Notes: generated by a model from the letters alone, not told the origin. A stretch of DNA of 64,000 nt from Streptomyces sp. Ag109_O5-1 (GCF_003814875.1 NZ_RKQF01000001.1:9858001-9922000); one strand, 5' to 3'. Positions 7,950-16,846 are shown, numbered from the stretch's first letter. Numbers and translations are program-made.

Positions 7950-9518
7950 TCACGCCGAGGCGGTTCCGTACACCTGCGCGGCGTTGGGGCGCGGCGCGGG
8001 GCGGTGGTGGGCCGCCGGGCCTTCGGCGAAGGCGCGCAGCAGGTTCTCCGTGGTGCGGGTGACGAAGGCGCGGGTAGCCGCGTCCATGCCATGGTGCCGG
8101 CTGCCGTCGCCGGTGGCCGCCATCAGGGCCTCCACCCAGCGCATGGTGCCGGTCGCGAAGACCCCGGCGCCGCTCGGCACGGTGTAGTACGCCGAGTCGC
8201 CGTGGCTGCGCCGGCCGTCGCACACCAGGGGGGAGTGGGCCGTGATCTCCAGCGGGCCGGGGGCGGCCGTGCCGGGGAGGACCCGGTCGTACTCGGCGCC
8301 CACGAGATGGCCGAAACCCTCGCCCGCGTGGACTCCGGTGCCCTCGTACAGCCAGTGGTCCGGCGCCGTGACGATGTAGGGGGCGTCCACCGGGTAGCCC
8401 TCGTAGAGCACTCCGGTGAGCGAGGACTCCGGGTTGGCGCCCGGTGCCGCGCGGAAGTCGGTCGTGACCAGGGCGGGCCGGGCGGGGAAGCAGGGGTCCG
8501 CGGTGTACGAGGACTTGTAGCAGACGACGGTACGGCCGGGGCCGGTGTCCGACGCCTCTATCCGGACGCGCCGGAAGCAGGTGTTGGCACCGAGGAAGGC
8601 GATGTTGGTACCCGCGTCCCGGGCGGCCGTGACATGGCGGCGCTGCTCGGGCGTCCAGTACTCGTCGTGCCCCAGGCAGACGACGGCGGTGGCCCCGGCC
8701 AGCACCCCGGGGTCGGCGTGCACGTCCGTCCCCGTGGTGTAGGCGAGCGGGATGCCCAGCCGCTCGGCCAGTACGACCGCCGCCCACTCGTAGACCAGGA
8801 ACTTCTCCGCGCCGTTCTGGTCGTAGGGCCGGTCGAAGGTGACGGCCAGCGAGCGGCCCGCGTAGCCGCCGTCGGAGCCGGCGTAGAGGCTGAGCCCGCC
8901 CCACCTGTTGTACGCCTGCCAGGTCGCCGGGGCGTGCAGGAGGACGGTACGGCCCGCACCGTGCGTGGAGCGCAGGACCAGCGGGACGTACCGCTGATGG
9001 CCGCTCTCGGCCTCCAGACGCAGCAGGTACGCGCCCTCCGGCCAGCCGGTCGTGTCCACGGTGAGCGTGCGCGGCCAGTCGGCGCGCACGGTGCGGGTGG
9101 CGGAGAGGATCCCCGGAGACCGCTGGGCGCGGCCCGGGATGCGCGGGGAGAACCAGACACGCCGGGCCTGTTTCCCGCCGTACCAGCCGACCCGCAGCGC
9201 CGAGACCCGGAAGGCGGCGGCCGTGGTCGAGACGGACAGGCCGAACTCCTCGCCCGGCGTCACGCTCACCCGGTCGGCGTAACCGGCGATCGCGTCGGGA
9301 GCGCCGAGGGACCCGATGCGCCAGTCGGCGGTCCCCGGACGGCCGCGCTCCGCCTCGGGCAGCCGGGCGTCGTGGGCGGCGGACCCATGGGCCGGGGCCA
9401 ACTGCTCGCAGGCCGCCGCCGCGCCGAGTCCGACGCCCGCGCACAGCCCGAGGAACCGCCTGCGCGCGGGCCCGGACCCGGGCACGGACGACGACTCCTG
9501 CCGCTCCGGACCGTCCAC
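7950..9518 (-). CDS. Tat-exported N,N-dimethylformamidase-beta-like protein, probable lipoprotein
   Basis: The N-terminus has a twin-arginine signal (RRRFLGLCAGVGLGAAAAC) followed by a cysteine in a lipobox-like AAAC, so export folded and lipid anchoring are likely. The rest (about residues 60-500) resembles the large C-terminal domain of the N,N-dimethylformamidase beta subunit, with an Ig-like part (YAGSDGGYAGRS) and a GATase-like part (CLGHDEYWTPEQR). GTG at 9518 is preferred over GTG at 9548 because GAGGAGG lies just upstream. Real substrate unknown; Streptomyces homologues are annotated as large exported proteins without assigned activity. Confidence 0.8.
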   Translation of the reverse strand: MDGPERQESSSVPGSGPARRRFLGLCAGVGLGAAAACEQLAPAHGSAAHDARLPEAERGRPGTADWRIGSLGAPDAIAGYADRVSVTPGEEFGLSVSTTAAAFRVSALRVGWYGGKQARRVWFSPRIPGRAQRSPGILSATRTVRADWPRTLTVDTTGWPEGAYLLRLEAESGHQRYVPLVLRSTHGAGRTVLLHAPATWQAYNRWGGLSLYAGSDGGYAGRSLAVTFDRPYDQNGAEKFLVYEWAAVVLAERLGIPLAYTTGTDVHADPGVLAGATAVVCLGHDEYWTPEQRRHVTAARDAGTNIAFLGANTCFRRVRIEASDTGPGRTVVCYKSSYTADPCFPARPALVTTDFRAAPGANPESSLTGVLYEGYPVDAPYIVTAPDHWLYEGTGVHAGEGFGHLVGAEYDRVLPGTAAPGPLEITAHSPLVCDGRRSHGDSAYYTVPSGAGVFATGTMRWVEALMAATGDGSRHHGMDAATRAFVTRTTENLLRAFAEGPAAHHRPAPRPNAAQVYGTASA

Positions 9519-9543
9519 ACCGCCTCCTCGGCCCCCGCTCGCC

Positions 9544-9677
9544 GTCACTGTCCCGGGCTCCCCGGTCCCGGCGCGTCGTCACTGTCCCGGGCTCCCCGGA
9601 CCCGGCGCGTCGTCACTGTCCTGGGCCTCCTGGGCCCGGCTCGTCGTGGGGTCCGGGCCGCCTGGGCCCGGGGCGTC
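9544..9677. repeat. 34-bp GC-rich tandem repeat
   Basis: Three near-identical 34-bp units run from 9544 to 9645, each starting GTCACTGTCC and ending CGTC, followed by a decayed fourth unit to about 9677. The unit length is not a multiple of three and no gene covers it. It lies upstream of the minus-strand Tat protein gene, so it may be part of its promoter region or simply replication-slippage DNA. Confidence 0.75.
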
Positions 9678-9837
9678 GTCCGCGGTCCCGGCCGCCCCGC
9701 CCCGGCTCTCAGGCAGCGGCCCGGCCGCCCTGGACCCGGCTCCCCATCACATTCCCGATCGCCCCTGTCGGCGGCCGGGTGCGCTTCGGTGACCGTAACC
9801 CTCGTGGCCCGGCCGTGCACGGCGTGCCGCTGCCGGA

Positions 9838-9880
9838 TTGACAAACGGGGGTTGCCGAAACTGCAATGCCTTGCATGACT
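9838..9880 (+). promoter_or_regulatory. Promoter and operator-like palindrome of the XRE-cupin gene
   Basis: TTGACA at 9838-9843 and TGCAAT at 9862-9867 are 18 bp apart. The predicted start point falls at or next to the ATG at 9875, so the mRNA should be leaderless; no Shine-Dalgarno precedes the gene. The palindrome TGCAA-TGCC-TTGCA (9862-9875) covers the -10 and start point, a natural site for autorepression. Confidence 0.6.
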
Positions 9881-10450
9881 ACGGACGACGTTCTCGCAGA
9901 GGTCGGACCACGGCTGCGCCGGATCCGCAAGGAGCGGGAGGTCACCCTCGCCGCTCTCTCCGAGACCACCGGTATCTCGGTCAGCACCCTCTCCCGGCTG
10001 GAGTCGGGGCTGCGCAAGCCCAGCCTGGAGCTGCTGCTGCCGATCGCGCAGGCCCATCAGGTGCCCTTGGACGAACTGGTCGGCGCCCCGCCGGTCGGCG
10101 ACCCCCGGGTGCGGGCCAAGCCGATGGAACGGTACGGCCGCACCTTCTGGCCGCTCACTCGGCAACCGGGCGGCCTCCAGGCCTTCAAGGTGGTCGAACC
10201 GAAGCGGAAACTCGACCCCGAGCCGCGCACCCACGAGGGCTACGAGTGGTTGTACGTGCTGGCGGGGAAGCTGCGGCTGGTGCTGGGCGAGCACGATGTC
10301 GTCCTCGCACCGGGGGAGGCGGCGGAGTTCGACACCCGGGTGCCGCACTGGTTCGGCTCGACGGGGGAGGGGCCGGTGGAGTTCCTCAGCCTGTTCGGGC
10401 CGCAGGGGGAGCGGATGCATGTCCGGGCGCGGCCCAGAAGCAAGGAGTGA
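9875..10450 (+). CDS. XRE-family regulator with C-terminal cupin domain
   Basis: The 191-residue protein has an N-terminal helix-turn-helix of the Xre type (RRIRKEREVTLAALSETTGISVSTLSR, about residues 12-40) and a cupin sensor (EGYEWLYVLAGKLRLVLGEHD ... about 120-185). Such fusions are one-component regulators of small-metabolite pathways and often repress their own gene. It stands upstream of the quinone oxidoreductase/acyl-CoA dehydrogenase operon in the same direction, with an 88-bp gap, so it may control that operon as well as itself. An upstream in-frame ATG at 9866 is possible, but the promoter geometry favours 9875. Confidence 0.88.
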   Translation: MTTDDVLAEVGPRLRRIRKEREVTLAALSETTGISVSTLSRLESGLRKPSLELLLPIAQAHQVPLDELVGAPPVGDPRVRAKPMERYGRTFWPLTRQPGGLQAFKVVEPKRKLDPEPRTHEGYEWLYVLAGKLRLVLGEHDVVLAPGEAAEFDTRVPHWFGSTGEGPVEFLSLFGPQGERMHVRARPRSKE

Positions 10451-10538
10451 CGCTGTTACCTCGGACACGGTTCCCTCGGCGGCAAGCGACCGCTTAGTAT
10501 GCGGTGGACCCTGACGAAGCAGTCTGTGGAGGCACCGC

Positions 10539-11507
10539 ATGCAGGCATGGCAAGTGCACGAGAACGGTGAGCCGAGCGAGGTGATGCGGCTCCAGGAGGT
10601 GGAGCGGCCCACGCCCGGCGACGGCCAGGTCCTGCTGAAGGTGCGTGCCGCCAACATCAACTTCCCCGATGTGCTGATGTGCCGGGGCCACTACCAGGTG
10701 CGGCCCCCGCTGCCGTTCACCCCGGGCGTGGAGATCTGCGGCGAGACCGAGGACGGGCGCCGGGTGATCGCCAACCCCGTGCTGCCGTACGGCGGTTTCG
10801 CCGAGTACGCCGTCGCGGACGCCGCCGCCCTGCTGCCCGCGCCGGACTCGCTGGACGACGCCGAGGCCGCCGCGCTGCACATCGGCTACCAGACGGGCTG
10901 GTTCGGCCTGCACCGCCGGGCCGCGCTCCAGGCCGGCGAGACGCTGCTGGTGCACGCCGCCGCGGGCGGGGTCGGCAGCGCAGCCGTACAGCTGGGCAAG
11001 GCGGCCGGGGCGACCGTCATCGGTGTCGTCGGCGGCGCCGACAAGGTCGCGGTGGCCCGCGAGCTCGGCTGTGACGTCGTCATCGACCGGCGTGCCGAGG
11101 ACGTCATCGCCGCCGTGAAGGAGGCCACCGGCGGCCGGGGCGCCGACGTGATCTTCGACCCGGTGGGCGGGGAGGCCTACACCCAGTCGGCCAAGGTCGT
11201 CGCCTTCGAGGGCCGGATCGTCGTCGTCGGCTTCGCCAGCGGCACCATCCCGAGCCCGGCGCTCAACCACGCCCTGGTGAAGAACTACTCCATCCTGGGT
11301 CTGCACTGGGGCCTGTACGCCACCAAGAACCCCAAGCTGATCCCGCACTGCCACGAACAGCTCACCGAACTGGCCGCGAGCGGTGCCATCAAGCCGCTGG
11401 TGAGCGAGCGGGTGCCGCTGTCCGAGGCCGCGGCAGCCGTGCAGCGGGTCGGTGACGGTGTCACCACCGGTCGCGTCACCGTCGTACCGAAGGGAGCCGC
11501 AGCATGA
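10539..11507 (+). CDS. NADPH:quinone oxidoreductase / zinc-free MDR enzyme
   Basis: This 322-residue medium-chain dehydrogenase/reductase has the GroES-like N-terminus (ANINFPDVLMCRGHY), the nucleotide-binding loop AAAGGVGSAAVQLGKA and the typical DVIFDPVGGEAY segment. The structural and catalytic zinc cysteines of alcohol dehydrogenases are absent, which points to the quinone oxidoreductase (Qor) group using NADPH. GGAGG lies upstream of the ATG. It overlaps the next gene by 4 nt (ATGA), so it is the first gene of a three-gene operon with two acyl-CoA dehydrogenases. Confidence 0.88.
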   Translation: MQAWQVHENGEPSEVMRLQEVERPTPGDGQVLLKVRAANINFPDVLMCRGHYQVRPPLPFTPGVEICGETEDGRRVIANPVLPYGGFAEYAVADAAALLPAPDSLDDAEAAALHIGYQTGWFGLHRRAALQAGETLLVHAAAGGVGSAAVQLGKAAGATVIGVVGGADKVAVARELGCDVVIDRRAEDVIAAVKEATGGRGADVIFDPVGGEAYTQSAKVVAFEGRIVVVGFASGTIPSPALNHALVKNYSILGLHWGLYATKNPKLIPHCHEQLTELAASGAIKPLVSERVPLSEAAAAVQRVGDGVTTGRVTVVPKGAAA

Positions 11508-12685
11508 CCGACGCTGCCGAACTGGGGCGCCGCACAGCCGAGTTGCTGGCCGCGCACCCGCCCGCCTCGACCGAGAAGCTCGACTTCCTCAAGGCCCGGT
11601 TCGATGCCGGGCTGGCCTGGGTGCACTACCCGGAGGGCCTCGGCGGCCTCGGCGCCCCGCGCTCCCTCCAGGTCGTCGTGGACGCCGAGTTGGAGGCCGC
11701 AGGCGCCCCCGACAACGACTCGCGCCGCAACGGCATCGGGCTCGGCATGGCCGCGCCGACCATCCTCAAGTACGGCACGGAGGAGCAGAAGCAGCGCTAT
11801 CTGCGGCCGCTGTGGATCGGGGAGGAGGTCTGGTGCCAGCTCTTCAGCGAGCCGGGGGCCGGCTCCGACCTGGCCGCGCTCGGCACCCGGGCCGTCCGTG
11901 AGGGCGACGAGTGGGTCGTCAACGGGCAGAAGGTGTGGACGTCCGGCGCGCACAACGCCCGCTGGGCCATCCTCATCGCCCGCACCGACCCCAACGTGCC
12001 CAAGCATGCGGGCATCACCTACTTCATCTGCGACATGACCGACCCCGGCGTCGATGTCCGCCCGCTGCGGCAGGTCACCGGCGAGGCCGAGTTCAACGAG
12101 GTCTTCCTCACCGACGTCCGCATCCCCGACTCGCGCCGCCTCGGCGCGATCGGCGACGGCTGGCGGGTCGCGCAGACCACGCTCAACAACGAGCGCGTCG
12201 CCATCGGCGGTATGCGGCTGCCCCGCGAGGGCGGCATGATCGGCCCGGTCGCCCAGACCTGGCGCGAGCGCCCCGAGCTGCGCACCCACGACCTGCACCA
12301 GCGGCTGCTGAAGCTGTGGGTCGAGTCCGAGGTCGCCCGGCTCACCGCCGAACGGCTGCGCCAGCAGCTGGTCGCCGGACAGCCCGGCCCCGAGGGCGCC
12401 GGCATGAAGCTCGCCTTCGCCCGCCTCAACCAGGAGATCAGCGGCCTTGAGGTCGAACTCCGCGGCGAGGAGGGCCTGTTGTACGACGACTGGACCATGC
12501 GCCGGCCCGAACTCGTCGACTTCGTCGGCCGGGATGCGGGCTACCGCTACCTCCGTGCCAAGGGCAACAGCATCGAGGGCGGGACCAGCGAGGTCCTGCT
12601 GAACATCGTCGCCGAGCGCGTCCTGGGCCTGCCCTCGGAGCCGCGCACCGACAAGGACGTCGCCTGGAAGGACCTCGCCCGATGA
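11504..12685 (+). CDS. Acyl-CoA dehydrogenase (large-subunit type)
   Basis: This 393-residue protein has the FAD-binding middle domain (QLFSEPGAGSDLAALGTRAVR; GQKVWTSGAHNARW) and the C-terminal GNSIEGGTSEVLLNIVAERVLGLP motif. Compared with classical enzymes, the sequence ends in the pattern seen in heteromeric FadE pairs of actinobacteria, where two different subunits form an alpha2beta2 enzyme acting on sterol side chains or branched acyl-CoAs. The next gene, overlapping by 4 nt, is a second, more divergent dehydrogenase, which supports a heterodimer. Substrate unknown. Confidence 0.9.
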   Translation: MTDAAELGRRTAELLAAHPPASTEKLDFLKARFDAGLAWVHYPEGLGGLGAPRSLQVVVDAELEAAGAPDNDSRRNGIGLGMAAPTILKYGTEEQKQRYLRPLWIGEEVWCQLFSEPGAGSDLAALGTRAVREGDEWVVNGQKVWTSGAHNARWAILIARTDPNVPKHAGITYFICDMTDPGVDVRPLRQVTGEAEFNEVFLTDVRIPDSRRLGAIGDGWRVAQTTLNNERVAIGGMRLPREGGMIGPVAQTWRERPELRTHDLHQRLLKLWVESEVARLTAERLRQQLVAGQPGPEGAGMKLAFARLNQEISGLEVELRGEEGLLYDDWTMRRPELVDFVGRDAGYRYLRAKGNSIEGGTSEVLLNIVAERVLGLPSEPRTDKDVAWKDLAR

Positions 12686-13755
12686 CCGACCTGCTGTACT
12701 CGGAGGAGGAAGAGGCGCTGCGAGCCGCGGTGCGGGATCTGCTGGCCGACCACTGCGACGCGCCCGGTGTCATCGCCCGCACCGAGTCCGACGCCCCGCA
12801 CGACCTGGCGGCCTGGAAGGCCCTCACGGACGGCATGGGCCTCGCCGGGCTGCTGGTGCCGGAGGAACTGGGCGGCCAGGGCGCCTCGCACCGCGAAGTC
12901 GCGGTCGTCCTAGAGGAGTTGGGGCGGGCCGTGGCGCCCGTGCCGTATCTGACCAGTGCCGTGGTGGCGACCGAGGCGCTGCTGGCCTGCGGCGACGAGG
13001 AGCTGCTCGGCAAGCTGGCGTCCGGGCGGACGATCGGGGCCCTGGCCGTAGGGCTGCAGGTCGCTCCGGGGGCCGCGTACAAGGCCGTACGCGTCGAAGA
13101 CGGGCGTCTGTACGGCAAGCTGAGCGGGATCGCGGACGCGGTCGCCGCGGACGTGCTGCTCGTGCCCGGGGACGACGGCGGGCTGTACGCGGTCGCCGCG
13201 GACGCGGTGGGCATCGCTCCGCAGGTCGCCTTCGACCTGACCCGGCCGCTCGCCACGGTCACCCTCGACGGGGCGGCCGGGCGTCGCGTGGGTGACGCGG
13301 AGCCCGCGGTACGGCGTGCGCTGCGGGCCGGTGCCGGGCTGCTGGCCTCCGAGCAGTTCGGGGTCGCCGAATGGACGCTGACCGAGACCGTGCGGTACCT
13401 CAAGGAGCGCAAGCAGTTCAACCGGCCGGTGGGCGGGTTCCAGGCGCTCAAGCACCGGCTGGCGCAGCTGTGGCTGGAGGTCGTCAACCTGCGGGCCGCC
13501 GCGCGGGGGGCCGCCGACGCGCTGGCCTCCGGCGAGGATGCGGATGTGTTGGTGGCCGTTGCTCAGGCCTACGCGGCGCCGGTCGCGGTGCATGCGGCTG
13601 AGGAGGCGCTGCAGTTGCATGCGGGTATCGGCATGACCTGGGAACATCCGATCCATCTGTATCTGAAGCGGGCCAAGGCGGATTCGATCGCCTTTGGTAC
13701 GGCGGGGGCACACCGGGAAGCCCTGGCCGCTCTGGTGGATCTTCAGGCGCCGTGA
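12682..13755 (+). CDS. Acyl-CoA dehydrogenase, second subunit of a likely pair
   Basis: The 357-residue product has an acyl-CoA dehydrogenase N-terminal domain (GLAGLLVPEELGGQGASHREVAVVLEELGRA) and C-terminal domain (RKQFNRPVGGFQALKHRLAQLW; LHAGIGMTWEHPIHLYLKRAKAD). Its middle FAD-binding region is poorly conserved, as expected for the smaller partner of a heteromeric FadE. Position directly after the larger subunit with an ATGA overlap suggests co-translation. A dispersed repeat follows the stop at 13787. Confidence 0.88.
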   Translation: MTDLLYSEEEEALRAAVRDLLADHCDAPGVIARTESDAPHDLAAWKALTDGMGLAGLLVPEELGGQGASHREVAVVLEELGRAVAPVPYLTSAVVATEALLACGDEELLGKLASGRTIGALAVGLQVAPGAAYKAVRVEDGRLYGKLSGIADAVAADVLLVPGDDGGLYAVAADAVGIAPQVAFDLTRPLATVTLDGAAGRRVGDAEPAVRRALRAGAGLLASEQFGVAEWTLTETVRYLKERKQFNRPVGGFQALKHRLAQLWLEVVNLRAAARGAADALASGEDADVLVAVAQAYAAPVAVHAAEEALQLHAGIGMTWEHPIHLYLKRAKADSIAFGTAGAHREALAALVDLQAP

Positions 13756-13786
13756 TGTGACAGTTTTCGGGTGCGGGTGTGTGGGG

Positions 13787-13823
13787 GCTGGTCGCGCAGT
13801 TCCCCGCGCCCCTTCGGGGCGCC
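13787..13823. repeat. Streptomyces dispersed repeat, copy C
   Basis: It starts GCTGGTCGCGCAGTTCC like copy A, in the same orientation, and ends in GCGCCCC-TTC-GGGGCGC, which can fold as a hairpin. It lies 32 nt after the stop of the acyl-CoA dehydrogenase gene. Confidence 0.8.
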
Positions 13824-13953
13824 TGTGCCGGGGTTCGTATGACATGAACCGGGGGTGGCAGTCCGGCCAACCTCCTGTGCAGGTGCGCCATTTGGTGCTT
13901 GCTCGAACGCATACTCCCTGGGGTCACCTATGGCCCTACAAGGGAGGCAGAAC

Positions 13954-14817
13954 GTGGCCCTCACCACCCGTCGCAGAGCCCTCACCACCCTCGGTGCCGC
14001 CCTCGCGGTTGCCGTCGTGCTGCCCGGATCGCAGGCCCGGGCGGTCGGCGGTCACCGCGGCCGGCAGCCGCTGTTGCGTGCCCACGCCCACAACGACTAC
14101 GAGCACACCCATCCCCTCTTCGACGCCCTCGGCCACCGCTTCGGCAGCGTCGAGGCCGACATCTTCCTCGTCGGCGACCAGCTCCTCATCGGCCACACCG
14201 TGGACGACCTCGACCCGAGCCGCACCCTGGAGTCCCTCTACCTCGACCCGCTGGCCGCGATCGTGAAGGCCAACCACGGTTCCGTGTACCGGGGTTGGCG
14301 CCGACCCCTGCAGCTGCTCATCGACATCAAGACCGAGGGCTCTTCGACGTACCTGGAACTCGACCGGCATCTGCGGCGCTACCCAAACCTGTTCACCACC
14401 TACGTCCACGGCCGTGTTGTCCCCGGTGCCGTCACCAACGTCATCTCCGGTGACCGTGCCGCCCGTACGCCGATGGAGGCGCAGACCGTGCGCCGGGCCT
14501 TCTACGACGGCCGGCTCACCGATCTCGGCACCTCGGCGCCCGCCTCCTTCGTCCCGCTGATCAGCGACAACTGGACTCTCAACTTCACCTGGCTCGGCGA
14601 GGGCAACTTCCCGGAGGCCGAGCGGCAGAAGCTGCGCGGCATCATCCAGGAGGCGCACGCGAACGGGCAGAAGGTGCGGTTCTGGGCCACCCCGGACGCG
14701 GCCGGACCGGCGCGCGACGCGCTGTGGAGCGAACTGTTCGCGGCCGGCGTCGACTACTTCAACACCGACGACCTTGCCGGCCTGGAAGTCTTCCTGGACG
14801 CCCACCCGGCGTCGTAA
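13954..14817 (+). CDS. Exported glycerophosphodiester phosphodiesterase-like (PI-PLC fold) protein
   Basis: The 287-residue protein starts with a Tat-type signal (TTRRRALTTLGAALAVAVVL ... SQARA). The mature part has the TIM-barrel phosphodiesterase pattern LLRAHAHNDYEHTHPL, VEADIFLVGDQLLIGH and LLIDIKTEG, with His/Glu/Asp residues in the positions used for Ca2+ and catalysis. It should cleave phosphodiesters outside the cell. GTG at 13954 is chosen because AGGGAGG lies 6 nt upstream; ATG at 13930 would add eight residues. The 13824-13953 gap shows no other clear element. Confidence 0.82.
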   Translation: MALTTRRRALTTLGAALAVAVVLPGSQARAVGGHRGRQPLLRAHAHNDYEHTHPLFDALGHRFGSVEADIFLVGDQLLIGHTVDDLDPSRTLESLYLDPLAAIVKANHGSVYRGWRRPLQLLIDIKTEGSSTYLELDRHLRRYPNLFTTYVHGRVVPGAVTNVISGDRAARTPMEAQTVRRAFYDGRLTDLGTSAPASFVPLISDNWTLNFTWLGEGNFPEAERQKLRGIIQEAHANGQKVRFWATPDAAGPARDALWSELFAAGVDYFNTDDLAGLEVFLDAHPAS

Positions 14818-14919
14818 GACCACCCGAACGGGGGACGTGTCTACCGCACGGGCCCACCCTCCGCTGCGCCAGACTTGCGGCCGAACGCCCCGAAACGGGC
14901 GTGGCGGAGGAGGTTCGCG

Positions 14920-15114
14920 ATGGCCGTTTCCATCTCTGTGGTGCTGCTGCTCCTGTTCGTGGCGGTGCTCTTCATGCGCCAGGGCGGGCTGAAGATCTCG
15001 CACGCCCTGGTCTGCATGGTGCTCGGCTTCTTTCTGGCCAGTACCAGCATGGCGCCCACCATCAGCAGCGGTCTCACCGCGACCGCCGATCTGGTGAGCA
15101 GTCTGCGGCCCTGA
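14920..15114 (+). CDS. Small membrane protein (64 aa)
   Basis: ATG at 14920 follows GGAGGAGG at 14907-14914. The 64 residues form two hydrophobic segments (VVLLLLFVAVLFM and ALVCMVLGFFLAST) joined by a short polar loop, and end GLTATADLVSSLRP. I recognise it only as a Streptomyces small membrane protein of unknown function. Similar small proteins occur beside plasmid-transfer and secretion genes elsewhere, but no such neighbour is present here. Its stop codon lies inside a strong terminator hairpin. Confidence 0.72.
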   Translation: MAVSISVVLLLLFVAVLFMRQGGLKISHALVCMVLGFFLASTSMAPTISSGLTATADLVSSLRP

Positions 15115-15137
15115 GCCGGACGCTCAGGGCCGCAGAC
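15101..15137. terminator. Bidirectional terminator hairpin
   Basis: A perfect 16-bp stem (GTCTGCGGCCCTGAGC at 15101-15116, complement at 15122-15137) with a 5-nt loop sits between two convergent genes. It overlaps the stop codon of the small membrane protein gene (15112-15114) and lies 28 bp before the stop of the glycosidase gene on the other strand. Confidence 0.85.
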
Positions 15138-15164
15138 GGGCGGCTGTCGGTCAGCGGTCGCCGG

Positions 15165-16406
15165 TCACGGTTTCCAGAAGACCCCGATCCCGTTCGCCAC
15201 GGCCCGCTCCGGGCTGTCGGTCGGGTGGTTGACCACGCTCACCGTCTTCGCCCCCTCGGCGCGGGCCACCATCGTCGTGGAGCCGCCGCCGTCCAGGCTG
15301 AAGGCATCGGCTGCCCCCAACGCCCGCATCTCGGAGGCGACTTCGGCGATGGTCATGCCACTGCGGTAGGCCGCCGCGCCGTCCAGCGCGAGCAGCAGGA
15401 GTTCGTGTCCGCCGTTCGCGTAGCCCACGGCCGTGCGCACGGCCGAGGCGGTGTTGTTCAGCCCGGCCAGCGGCTCGCCGTCGCGCAGCACCGGGTAGCC
15501 GCCGACCGCGAAGCGGAACGGAATCCTGGACGTGGACGCCTGCATGCGCTCCCACACCCTGACCCGCTCGCCCTTGGTGAGCTCGCGCAGCCGGTCCGCG
15601 CCCGCCTCCCGGCCCAGCAGCACGGTCGTACCCGCCGCGATCGCCCCGCTGCCCGGGGTGGTGGAGGTGGCGACGACCCTTCCGTCACGGACCTCCACCT
15701 CATAGGTGTCCGTGCTGCATCCGGCCGCCCGGTCGGTGTCCGAGCCGCAGGTGGCGCGTCTGCGGGAGGCCGAGCCCCAGACCGAGGTGTAGGCGCCGAC
15801 GGAGTCCTGCGCGAGTGCGTACTGGTTGAGGCCCCGCAGGGCGAGGTTCCCCGCGGGGGTGCGGACCGTGCCGATGAGCGCCAGCCGGTCGAGCCGGGCC
15901 CGGTGGTCCGCACCGACCCCGAAGACGTCCGTGGTGTCGGTGCCGGGCGGCAGTGCCGGGCCGAACCGCTGGGCCGTCGGCACCGCGGACTTGAGGACCC
16001 GGCCGTGGGCGATCGCGGGGCCGACGCTCGCGCCGGTCGCCTCGACACCCGGGTGCTGGGTCTCGCTGATGTTGAAGAAGTCGCCGTTCACGCCCGCGAC
16101 CGCGCCCGCCGCGTCGGCCATGGTGGACACCCGTGAGCGGGCGGCCACCGCGCCGGGGGAGAGCAGGTCCACCCGGACGTGCGGGTCCATCAGGTCGACG
16201 GTCAGCAGATGCGCGTGGACCGTGCCCTTGGCCGCGGGGACGTCGAACTGCCGGTAGGTGATGCCGGACGAGAGCCGCCGGGCGTCCGGCACGGCGCCGG
16301 CCGGTGCCGCCCCCGCGAGGGCCGCACCGGCCAGCACGCCGGACGTCGTGAGAATCGTGAACAGAGTTCGGGCCGTCGCTGCAAATCGCCTCTGACGATG
16401 CGTCAC
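15165..16406 (-). CDS. Exported phosphodiester glycosidase (NAGPA domain) protein
   Basis: The 413-residue protein has an N-terminal signal peptide (TLFTILTTSGVLAGAALAGAAPAGA). The C-terminal half carries the NAGPA-type core: VAGVNGDFFNI, ELLLLALDGAAAYRSGMTIAEVA and DAFSLDGGGSTTMV. NAGPA enzymes remove N-acetylglucosamine from a phosphodiester linkage; bacterial members are thought to act on cell-wall or polysaccharide phosphodiesters. GTG at 16406 (VTHRQRRF) is preferred because a weak AGGGGA precedes it and the upstream frame is not signal-like. It is convergent with the GDPD-like gene pair. Confidence 0.85.
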   Translation of the reverse strand: MTHRQRRFAATARTLFTILTTSGVLAGAALAGAAPAGAVPDARRLSSGITYRQFDVPAAKGTVHAHLLTVDLMDPHVRVDLLSPGAVAARSRVSTMADAAGAVAGVNGDFFNISETQHPGVEATGASVGPAIAHGRVLKSAVPTAQRFGPALPPGTDTTDVFGVGADHRARLDRLALIGTVRTPAGNLALRGLNQYALAQDSVGAYTSVWGSASRRRATCGSDTDRAAGCSTDTYEVEVRDGRVVATSTTPGSGAIAAGTTVLLGREAGADRLRELTKGERVRVWERMQASTSRIPFRFAVGGYPVLRDGEPLAGLNNTASAVRTAVGYANGGHELLLLALDGAAAYRSGMTIAEVASEMRALGAADAFSLDGGGSTTMVARAEGAKTVSVVNHPTDSPERAVANGIGVFWKP

Positions 16407-16480
16407 TACATCCCCTGATGTCTCGTCAAGTTCCTCAGGACACAGGGAAGTGCAGCAGATCCGGGTGACCGGCGGGGCGG

Positions 16481-16846
16481 CTAGACGTCGACTACACGAG
16501 AACGGGTGAGAAAACGCACCCCCTCGGGTGCCTCCAGCGAGAAACCGCTGCCCCGTCCGGGTACGACGTCCACGATCAGCCGGGTGTGGCTCCACACCTC
16601 GTACTGGCTGCGGGACATCCAGAACGTGACCGGCGCCTCGACACCGTCCACCGCCAGCTCGGCCAGCAGCACATCCGAGCCGCCGGTGCGGAACTCGCCG
16701 TCCGGGTAGCACATGGGGGCGCTCCCGTCGCAGCAGCCGCCGGACTGGTGGAACATCAGCGGGCCGTGCTCGGCGTGCAGCCGGCGCACCAGGTCGGCGG
16801 CCTGCGGCGTGAGCTCGACGCGTGGGGGTGAGGTCATCTCGTCCAT
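16481..16846 (-). CDS. DUF779 family protein
   Basis: The 121-residue protein matches DUF779: LHAEHGPLMFHQSGGCCDGSAPMCYP, then a segment FWMSRSQYEVWSHTRLIVDVVPGRGSGFSLE. Conserved cysteines in GGCCDGSAPMC suggest metal binding. DUF779 genes usually follow an acetaldehyde dehydrogenase gene; no such partner is adjacent here. ATG at 16846 and ATG at 16837 are both possible starts. Confidence 0.85.
   Translation of the reverse strand: MDEMTSPPRVELTPQAADLVRRLHAEHGPLMFHQSGGCCDGSAPMCYPDGEFRTGGSDVLLAELAVDGVEAPVTFWMSRSQYEVWSHTRLIVDVVPGRGSGFSLEAPEGVRFLTRSRVVDV

Noticed and set aside
9544..9677. CRISPR-like array
   Set aside because: Units follow each other directly without unique spacers and there are no cas genes.
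15101..15137. Operator palindrome
   Set aside because: It lies between convergent stops and forms a 16-bp stem, which fits a terminator far better.
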